Below, piece after piece: positions 57,546 to 64,000 of a stretch of 64,000 nt of DNA (position 1 is its first letter; every line of letters begins with the position of its first letter). The notes beneath the pieces are model-generated. The model did no database searches and was not told the origin of the DNA. It saw only the letters and a program-made list of their open reading frames with translations. Both the position numbers and the translations under genes were made by a program. Location of the stretch: positions 11,532,501 through 11,596,500 of the forward strand of contig NC_037091.1 in the NCBI RefSeq assembly GCF_002994745.2. The letters are read 5' to 3'. This DNA is from Rosa chinensis (Eukaryota > Streptophyta > Magnoliopsida > Rosales > Rosaceae).

Positions 57546-59030
57546 ATGACTAACGATAGCGGGGGAAACGCTGAGGAGCAGGCAGAACAGCCCGCCATCC
57601 CCCAACCCTCCGACCCCGCGATCGGCGTTAACCGCGCACTATTCACAACCCCGGCCAACCCCGGCGGTGAGGCAAATCCAGGCAGCAGCCGCCCATCAGG
57701 CCAAGATCTCGTCACCATGTACGAGCTGGCACTGGCGGATCTTCACAAGGCAAACAGAGAACGTGAGGAGGAGTGCAGGGAAAAGGCTGAAGCCCAAAGG
57801 CAGGTGGCTACACTAATGACACGTTTTGAGGAACTAAAGAAGACGCTGGCGGCCGCCGACCGCCCAGCACAGAGCGAGCAGTCACATAGCACCAGGCGTA
57901 GTCGACCCAGCACCGGAACATTGGTACCAGGGCCGGTCGTACAGATGCAGGTACCGCTGAACCCACCTGAGTTGTTGGAAATGGGACCTCCGCCCATACC
58001 TCAGCTAATGTTAGAGCAGGTGGCGGAATCACTCCCGCACACCGGCCGCCCAGAAACCAGGGCGAGGACAGAAGGTAGTCCGCCTGTGCCGAGGTGCAGG
58101 CCAACCCAGCGGATCATTCAGACCAATTCCGCCGACAAGGCAACCGCCCAGCTATTGGAAAGGATGCACCAACTGGAGCAGAGATTGATCCGGGCGGAGT
58201 CGGGCGTCCCAGCGCCAACTCGGAATCCGCTCTTCACTTCCAGACCCGGGCCCTTTTCCGCTGCAATTCTGCAGGCTGTCAGACCAGCATATGCAAAAAC
58301 CCCAAAGATGCCGCACTACGGCGGAATGTCCGATCCCTTCGTCCACATGGACACCTTCAAGAAGGTCACCAACAACAAGGGTTTCGACGACGCCACCTTG
58401 TGCCATTTGTTCAGCGAAACGTTGGATGGCGAGGCAATGAACTGGTTCTTTGAGTGTCCGCCAGGTTCTGTCGGCTCATTCCATGCACTATCACACGCTT
58501 TCCTCTCCCGTTTCATCTTATTGTCCGCCGGGCATCACAACACAAGTCAGCTGTTCAGCGTTAAGCAGGGGGAGGACGAATCACTGAAGGCCTTCGTCAC
58601 AAGGTGGCGGGCGGCAGCGTCTCAGTGCCGCGACCTAGACAAAACTATGGCATCAGCGGCCTTCAGGAAGGGACTTCTCAAAGGACCGTTCCTCTATCAC
58701 CTCAACTACAATCATCCCAATGCGACGTATGACCACGTCATGAGTGAGGCGGTCATTCACGCCCAGGCGGAATTCATCACATATGGAGAAACCCCACCAC
58801 CACCAGCAACGCCAACAAAGTCAATACAACCATCCTCCAGTCACCAGGAAACCGCTAACAAAACCCCCCAGCACCGCCAACTGACAAGAAAAGGGAGTGG
58901 CAGCAGGGCCACCACCAGAACAAGCGGCAGAAGGACCAGCATTACAACAGGGGAAACCGCCCAACCCATGGAGATAACCGCAACAAGCAGGCGGAGTCCT
59001 CGCAGCGGTATGCAGTTTTCACGGTCTTAA
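57546..59030 (+). CDS. Tat element Gag (frameshifted near C-terminus)
   Basis: Starts at ATG 57546, 57 bases after the LTR. The N-terminal part is Pro/Ala/Glu-rich with a coiled coil (~60-105). The Retrotrans_gag capsid domain spans residues ~235-415 (PYAKTPKMPHYGGMSDPF, ETLDGEAMNWFFECPPGS, KQGEDESLKAFVTRWR). After about residue 435 the frame is wrong: the natural Gag tail continues in the frame of pol, with the CCHC-like motif CKYHEDSGHNTNSC at 59135-59176. The switch lies between 58859 and 59030, most likely at a run of six C at 58864-58869. The last ~55 residues as annotated are therefore probably spurious. Gag forms the virus-like particle. Confidence 0.85.
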   Translation: MTNDSGGNAEEQAEQPAIPQPSDPAIGVNRALFTTPANPGGEANPGSSRPSGQDLVTMYELALADLHKANREREEECREKAEAQRQVATLMTRFEELKKTLAAADRPAQSEQSHSTRRSRPSTGTLVPGPVVQMQVPLNPPELLEMGPPPIPQLMLEQVAESLPHTGRPETRARTEGSPPVPRCRPTQRIIQTNSADKATAQLLERMHQLEQRLIRAESGVPAPTRNPLFTSRPGPFSAAILQAVRPAYAKTPKMPHYGGMSDPFVHMDTFKKVTNNKGFDDATLCHLFSETLDGEAMNWFFECPPGSVGSFHALSHAFLSRFILLSAGHHNTSQLFSVKQGEDESLKAFVTRWRAAASQCRDLDKTMASAAFRKGLLKGPFLYHLNYNHPNATYDHVMSEAVIHAQAEFITYGETPPPPATPTKSIQPSSSHQETANKTPQHRQLTRKGSGSRATTRTSGRRTSITTGETAQPMEITATSRRSPRSGMQFSRS

Positions 59031-59203
59031 CGGCCTCATATGAAGATATCTATAATCAGTGCAAGGATCAGATTCCACCGCCACCCCCTCCAAAGTACCC
59101 AAAAACGGGTAAACCCAGGAACACCGGCAAGTGGTGCAAATACCACGAGGATAGCGGCCACAATACCAATAGCTGCAATGCTCTCAAAACAGCCGTTGAG
59201 ACC

Positions 59204-62200
59204 TTGTACCGTGACGGCAAGATGGAACAGTTCAGGGTGCGCCAACCACCACCAGTAATTGCCAACGTCGAGACCTTGGGCCGCATCAACACCATCGACG
59301 GCGGTGCTCCAATCACCAACATGTCCCACAGGGCAAGAAAGCGCTATGCACGCGCTAATCATCCGAAGGAAGTCTGCAACATCCGCTACGAAAGATCCGC
59401 CAAACTCCCAAGATCAGGTTGGGAACCTATTACCTTCTCAGAGGAGGAGGAACGCGGAGTGCATTTACCCCATGATGACCCATTCTTGGTCGATGCCATT
59501 CTTGGCAAATTCTCAGTGGGGAGAATCTTAGTGGATAGCGGATCCGCTGTCAACGTTATCTTCAGCGGTTGCTACGACCATCTCAAGCGAAACAAAAAAC
59601 TACTCCAGGATCACGAGCCACTGCTCAGCTTTTCCGGTGACGTCACACAACCGCTAGGGTCGGATTACATGCGCTTGGTTATTGGCACTAGTCCGTGCAT
59701 GGCGGAGGTGCATACGGAGTTCATTATCGTCGACTGTGTCAGTTCATACAACGCCATCATTGGTCGACCAGCGCTTAACAAGCTCAAGTGCATCATTGCC
59801 GGGTACATGCTTCTCATGAAGTTCCCCACACCCAACGGCACGGGCTGTGTGAGGGGAAGCCAGCAGCTGGCACGAGAATGTTATTCAACGACTATAACGC
59901 GGTCAACGCGCCGCCATGAAATTCTGACAGTGGGTAATGAGGCACCGCCACCAAACATCTTTGAGTATCCTAGGGATGAGGAGGAGAAATATGTAAGGAA
60001 GGAGTCGGTCAACCCGGGCAAGTCGTTAAAGGTTGTCTGCATCTCAGACGAACACCCTGAGCGGACAGTCCGCATAGGCGCCCAATTAGATCCAGAGGTG
60101 GAGGCAGAACTCACTCAATTCCTGCGTGACAACGCCGCAGTCTTTGCATGGTCCTACGCGGACATGCCAGGTATCTCCCCTGAAATTATCACTCATAAGC
60201 TGACCATCAAACCCTCCTTTTACCCTATCAAGCAGAAGCGGAGGGCCTTTGATGAGGAAAAGTACCGGGCAATCGGAGAGGAGGTCGCCAAACTACGGGA
60301 CATTGGGTTCATCCGCCAAGTCATCTATCCCCAGTGGATCTCAAATTTGGTAATGGTAAAAAAGCCCAGCGGCAAGTGGCGGATGTGCGTCGACTTCAAA
60401 AATCTCAACAAGGCATGCCCAAAGGATAGTTTCCCGCTACCTCGTATCGATCAGTTAGTCGATTCAACTGCCGGACACGAGCTCCTCAGCATGATGGACG
60501 CTTTCTCCGGATACAATCAGATCAGGATGCACCCCAGCGACCAGGAATGCACCACCTTCACCACCGATAAAGGCCTCTACTGCTACAATGTCATGCCTTT
60601 CGGTCTGAAGAACGCCGGTGCAACTTACCAGCGGTTGATGAACGCCATGTTCGCTGAGCATCTGGGCAAAATCATCGAGGTCTACGTGGAAGACATGCTA
60701 GTTAAGAGCATAAAGGCCAGTGGGCATGTGGCAAACCTCAGGATCATAGTAACCATCCTCCTGGCCTATGATATGCGCCTCAACCCAGAAAAATGTTTCT
60801 TTATAGTCACCGCTAGCAAATTTCTCGGTTACATCGTCAGCGAGCGAGGTATCGAGGCTAACCCGGATAAGGTACAGGCCATCCTTAACCTGGCAAACCC
60901 CGAGTATAAGGTGGACGTCCAGTGCCTCCAGGGCAAGTTAACCGCCCTTTCTCGATTCATCTCTCGACTCACTGATAGGTGTGCCCCATTCTTCAAACTA
61001 CTCAAAACAACTCACAAGAAGGTCATTGACTGGAACCCAGAGTGTCAGGCGGCGTTCCAGGGCCTAAAGGAATACCTGGCGGCAGTCCCTCTCCTTTCTG
61101 TCCCTGTGCAAGGAGAAACACTGTTCATCTATCTAGCGGTCTCGGCAACGGCGATAAGTTGCGCAATTGTCCGGCGGGAAGGCCAGGATGAGCTCCCAGT
61201 ATTCTACGCCGGCAGAGGCATGAACGGAGCAGAAACAAGATATTCACCGTTGGAGCAACTGGCCCTCGCACTTATCGTTGCCGCCAGACGCCTCCGGCAG
61301 TACTTCCAGGCTCACACGATCCATGTGTTAACCGATCAACCGCTGAGGCAAGTGATGCAGAACCCTGAACACTCGGGGCGCCTCAGTAGGTGGGCCATTG
61401 AGCTCAGCGAATTCGACATAGAGTACAAGCCAAGAACCGCCATGAAGGGCCAGGCAGTGGCGGACTTCATCGCTGAACTTACTGAGCGTCAGCCGGAACC
61501 CGGTACTCAAACAGAGCCCGGAACAGAAATAGTAAACGGTGAGGAGGCAACTCCCCTACAGTCAGATTGGAACCTGCACGTGGACGGCTCCGCTTGCGCC
61601 AAGGCCAGCGGCGCCGGAGTCATCTTAACAGGACCCGGGGGACTGAACGCGGAGTACGCGTTGAAATTCAACTTCAAAGCTTCAAACAATATGGCGGAAT
61701 ACGAGGCACTTGTCGCCGGTCTACTCCTCGCCATTGACTCAGGGGCTGACAGCGTCAACATATTCAGCGACTCGCAACTAGTCGTTAACCAAGTCAACGA
61801 CAGCTTCCAGGCTAAGGACCAGCAGTTAGCGGCATATTTGGGGTACGTCAAAACGTTGCTAAAAAAGTTCAAATTTCACACCATCACACAAATCCCCAGG
61901 GAAAAGAACGCTAAGGCTGATTCACTGGCGAGACTGGCAACCGCCCAACCACATCAGAGTCCAGCGGACACAAGGGTGGAGTACCTTGACAAGCCAAGTA
62001 TCACAAAGACCCTGGCGGAGATTTTCAACATTCAGGTCAATCCCAGCTGGATGGACGAGATCATTGCATATAAGCGCAGCGGCACATTGCCAGAAGATAA
62101 AGTCCACGCAAGACAGCTCAAGCGCAGGGCAACCCGCTACAACATCCAGGACGGCAAGCTTTACCGCCAGGGATTCACCCATCCCAACCTCCGCTGTCTA

Positions 62201-63268
62201 ACCCCAGAGGAGGGAAAGGTCGTCCTAGCAGAAATCCATGGCGGGGAATGCGGAAACCACTCGGGCGCCAGATCCCTGGCCAACCGCACAATGCGACAAG
62301 GTTACTTCTGGCCCACGCTTGGTGATGACGCCCGGCGGATTTCGAGGTCTTGCCACAAATGCCAACAGTTTTCAGATCTCCCACACGCACCGGCAGAACC
62401 ACTATCAGTCATCATCGGCCCATGGATTCATTCCACGTGGGGCCTTGATTTGATGGGAAAGTTCCAAACCGCCAAGGGCCAGTTCAAGTACATCATTGTC
62501 GCCATCGACTACAACAGTAAGTGGGTAGAAGCGGAGCCACTGACAGCAATAACTACCGCAAAGGTAATTCGCTTCCTTTGGAAAAATATCTACTGCCGCT
62601 ATGGCGTCCCACATACAATCATTACAGACAACGGCACACAGTTCAACAATAAGGAACTCATCTCATTTGCCGCCAACCTGGGCACCAAGTTAAGTTTTGC
62701 ATCTGTCGCCCATCCCCAAACCAACGGCCAGGTCGAAGCAGCAAACAAGATAATCAAGAAGCTACTAAAAAAGAAGCTCGACGACGCCAAGGGTTTGTGG
62801 GCGGAAAAACTTCCAGAGGTCCTATGGGCCATCCGGACAACTCCAACAACCGCCATCGGCGAAACTCCTTTTTGTATGATGTTCGGCACAGAAGCTGTCC
62901 TTCCTATTGAAGTTACTCAGCCTACCGCTAGGGTCAACGGCTACTGCCCAGAGACCAACAGCAACGGCGTCAACTTGGACAAAGACCTCCTAGAGGAAAA
63001 AAGACACAAGGCCCATTTACACAATTTACAAAACAAACAACGGGTATCGCGTTTCTACAACGCCAGGGTCAAGGCCCGGAACCTCCAATTGGGGGACTCG
63101 GTCATGAAGGAAGTCATCCCGCCACCAACAAAACTCCGCCCAACATGGGAAGGCCCGTACAAAATTGTGAAAGTCGTTAGCCCAGGCACCTTCTACTTAA
63201 TGGACAAAGACGGCGTCACATCGACCCACCCTTGGAATACTGAACACCTTCGGTATTACTACAAATAG
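59204..63268 (+). CDS. Tat element Pol polyprotein (PR-RT-RH-aRH-INT)
   Basis: 1354 residues from the first ATG in the open frame; the frame is in fact open from about 58859, and its start encodes the Gag tail with a zinc knuckle. Protease: RILVDSGSAVNVIF, Asp at 59534. RT: residues ~345-560 with WRMCVDFKNLNKACPKDSFP and MPFGLKNAGATYQRLMN; the catalytic box reads YVEDM, with Glu at 60689 instead of Asp. First RNase H, ~640-770, is degenerate, as usual in Tat. Second, archaeal-type RNase H, ~788-915: LHVDGSACAKASGAGVIL, NNMAEYEALVAGL, FSDSQLVVNQV. Integrase: HHCC zinc domain (~1009-1060) and D,D,E core (WGLDLMG, ITDNGTQF, NGQVEAANK). It would copy and insert the element. Confidence 0.93.
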   Translation: MYRDGKMEQFRVRQPPPVIANVETLGRINTIDGGAPITNMSHRARKRYARANHPKEVCNIRYERSAKLPRSGWEPITFSEEEERGVHLPHDDPFLVDAILGKFSVGRILVDSGSAVNVIFSGCYDHLKRNKKLLQDHEPLLSFSGDVTQPLGSDYMRLVIGTSPCMAEVHTEFIIVDCVSSYNAIIGRPALNKLKCIIAGYMLLMKFPTPNGTGCVRGSQQLARECYSTTITRSTRRHEILTVGNEAPPPNIFEYPRDEEEKYVRKESVNPGKSLKVVCISDEHPERTVRIGAQLDPEVEAELTQFLRDNAAVFAWSYADMPGISPEIITHKLTIKPSFYPIKQKRRAFDEEKYRAIGEEVAKLRDIGFIRQVIYPQWISNLVMVKKPSGKWRMCVDFKNLNKACPKDSFPLPRIDQLVDSTAGHELLSMMDAFSGYNQIRMHPSDQECTTFTTDKGLYCYNVMPFGLKNAGATYQRLMNAMFAEHLGKIIEVYVEDMLVKSIKASGHVANLRIIVTILLAYDMRLNPEKCFFIVTASKFLGYIVSERGIEANPDKVQAILNLANPEYKVDVQCLQGKLTALSRFISRLTDRCAPFFKLLKTTHKKVIDWNPECQAAFQGLKEYLAAVPLLSVPVQGETLFIYLAVSATAISCAIVRREGQDELPVFYAGRGMNGAETRYSPLEQLALALIVAARRLRQYFQAHTIHVLTDQPLRQVMQNPEHSGRLSRWAIELSEFDIEYKPRTAMKGQAVADFIAELTERQPEPGTQTEPGTEIVNGEEATPLQSDWNLHVDGSACAKASGAGVILTGPGGLNAEYALKFNFKASNNMAEYEALVAGLLLAIDSGADSVNIFSDSQLVVNQVNDSFQAKDQQLAAYLGYVKTLLKKFKFHTITQIPREKNAKADSLARLATAQPHQSPADTRVEYLDKPSITKTLAEIFNIQVNPSWMDEIIAYKRSGTLPEDKVHARQLKRRATRYNIQDGKLYRQGFTHPNLRCLTPEEGKVVLAEIHGGECGNHSGARSLANRTMRQGYFWPTLGDDARRISRSCHKCQQFSDLPHAPAEPLSVIIGPWIHSTWGLDLMGKFQTAKGQFKYIIVAIDYNSKWVEAEPLTAITTAKVIRFLWKNIYCRYGVPHTIITDNGTQFNNKELISFAANLGTKLSFASVAHPQTNGQVEAANKIIKKLLKKKLDDAKGLWAEKLPEVLWAIRTTPTTAIGETPFCMMFGTEAVLPIEVTQPTARVNGYCPETNSNGVNLDKDLLEEKRHKAHLHNLQNKQRVSRFYNARVKARNLQLGDSVMKEVIPPPTKLRPTWEGPYKIVKVVSPGTFYLMDKDGVTSTHPWNTEHLRYYYK

Positions 63269-64000
63269 TCAAACCGCTACCCAAGAGCATCTTGACTTAG
63301 CTAAATTTTTGTTCAAATATTTAACTAAGGGAAGCTACCCAACGGGTACTACCCCACTTTTGTACACTGATCCGTCAGCTATCAATGAAACGAGGAATTA
63401 TTCAAACCATTGTTACCAAGTCTAGCACTGAGGGCAACTGGCAACGCCAGCAATCGACGGCGGACTTCGTCCGCTACGTGGTGCACTTGGACCAATCTTA
63501 ATTCCTTTAATGTTTCATTGATCGACAGAAGAAATATATATAACTCAAAACACTCGCACTTGCAAACACATCATGGCAAACCAATTCAGAAATTTATTTC
63601 ACTTTCAATATTCTTTACAAGCTGTCGTGACTCAGCGGCCACAAAAAAAAAAAAAAAAAAAACAAGTAGGAGAGTCTCCAGCGGCCTCAGCCGGCTTCAG
63701 GGGTTGCCTTCGACATTTTCTGCTTCAGCGGGCGGCGGCACGATCGATCGGCTCGCTTGGTCGGACCCTCGCGCTGTCGGATTGGGGGTCTCCATGGTAC
63801 CATCCGCCCGGGTGTGCGCCTCCAGGAATCCAGCACGTGACACCTCCGACGGGGTGGGGTGGGGAGTCTGCTGGGACCCTTCCGCCGGATGAGCGCCACT
63901 TTCTCCGCTGCCCGAGCAGGCACCAGCTGGGGCAGGCACGTCTGTCTCCGGCGGGATACTCTCAGCCGGCGGCGCGTCAGGCTGTGACGCTTTGGCGAAG
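63269..64000 (+). other. Tat element 3' untranslated region (partial)
   Basis: This lies between the pol stop and the window edge and contains an A run at 63643-63662. The 3' LTR and polypurine tract are outside. Apart from the antisense ORF listed separately, no coding region is supported; the plus-strand 160-codon ORF at 63410-63892 is crossed by the A run and unconvincing. Confidence 0.7.
63697..64000 (-). CDS. Antisense ORF of the Tat element, partial
   Basis: On the minus strand the frame is open from the window edge (64000) to a stop at 63697, at least 100 codons, with its start outside the window. The encoded sequence is Pro/Ala/Glu/Ser/Gly-rich (QPDAPPAESIPPETDVPAPA, PPPAEAENVEGNP), probably disordered. 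Extra ORFs in antisense orientation between pol and the 3' LTR have been described for plant Tat elements, and position and orientation fit. Function unknown. GC-rich DNA produces long open frames by chance, so support is moderate. Confidence 0.4.
   Translation of the reverse strand, partial: FAKASQPDAPPAESIPPETDVPAPAGACSGSGESGAHPAEGSQQTPHPTPSEVSRAGFLEAHTRADGTMETPNPTARGSDQASRSIVPPPAEAENVEGNP

Larger units (their letters stand above)
56976..64000 (+). mobile_element. Tat-lineage Ty3/gypsy retrotransposon (right end outside)
   Basis: 5' LTR at 56976-57488, primer-site-like TTTGGCGCCGTCTGTGGG at 57491-57508, gag from 57546, pol to 63268, then a 3' untranslated region running off the window. The order protease-RT-RNase H-second RNase H-integrase and the extra archaeal-type RNase H identify the Tat lineage. 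It is nearly intact, with one frameshift in gag and a substitution in the RT active site. Confidence 0.92.

Noticed and set aside
57546..58453. Shadow ORFs on both strands over Tat gag
   Set aside because: GC-rich coding sequence leaves other frames open; only the plus frame with the capsid domain is supported.
63410..63892. 160-codon plus-strand ORF in the Tat 3' region
   Set aside because: It crosses an A18-20 run giving poly-Lys and has no recognisable domain; the antisense frame has better composition and known precedent.

Overview
The window is nuclear DNA of a flowering plant. It contains a TIR-NBS-LRR gene split by GT-AG introns, a plant-type Mediator subunit 8 locus, tRNA-derived and LTR retroelements of plant lineages, and an integrated plant pararetrovirus. 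The mix of elements recalls Rosaceae, but that placement is an inference. Only three host loci are recognisable; most of the rest is layered transposable-element DNA.

Left part (1-6070): a minus-strand LTR-retroelement 3' end, then a minus-strand Tat-type (Ty3/gypsy) LTR with primer-binding site, followed by a long diverged non-coding block carrying a roughly 0.8 kb minisatellite. 6070-13930 holds an integrated Caulimoviridae genome of petuvirus-like organisation: movement protein, capsid, protease, RT, RNase H and a C-terminal extension lie in one reading frame broken only by in-frame stops. It is followed by a CaMV 35S-like promoter, splice donor and poly(A) signal.

Middle (14000-25480): GC-rich non-coding repeats, then a nested insertion. 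A non-autonomous hAT element (16283-24079, 8-bp target duplication ATTTGGAA) is split by a 7.2 kb LARD-like LTR element (16424-23641, target duplication GATGG) that encodes one coiled-coil protein. An LTR-like tract follows. 25803-29579 (minus) is an apparently intact four-exon TNL resistance gene of 1077 residues. 30300-32000 holds degenerate tandem repeats, a CACTA terminus and a copia 3' end. 32429-32743 encodes a small ZZ-type zinc-finger protein.

Right part: a LINE ORF1 relic interrupted by a probable LTR abuts a ten-exon MED8 locus (35544-39805) that carries an early stop and a 7-bp frameshifting duplication. Beyond it are a Tat solo LTR, a tRNA-derived SINE, a copia 3' end, a complete but decayed Ty1/copia element (43679-50578, target duplication ACTGT), and a second Tat solo LTR (52058-52564, target duplication ATTAC). 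A second copy of the long non-coding block and a copia LTR with tRNA-iMet site follow. The window ends in a Tat-lineage Ty3/gypsy element (56976 to past the right edge) with gag, pol, dual RNase H and an antisense ORF; its 3' LTR lies outside.

The host genes show no functional relation to one another. The strongest candidates for a second look are the one-frame pararetrovirus, the antisense ORF of the Tat element, the disabled MED8 locus and the nested hAT/LARD structure.
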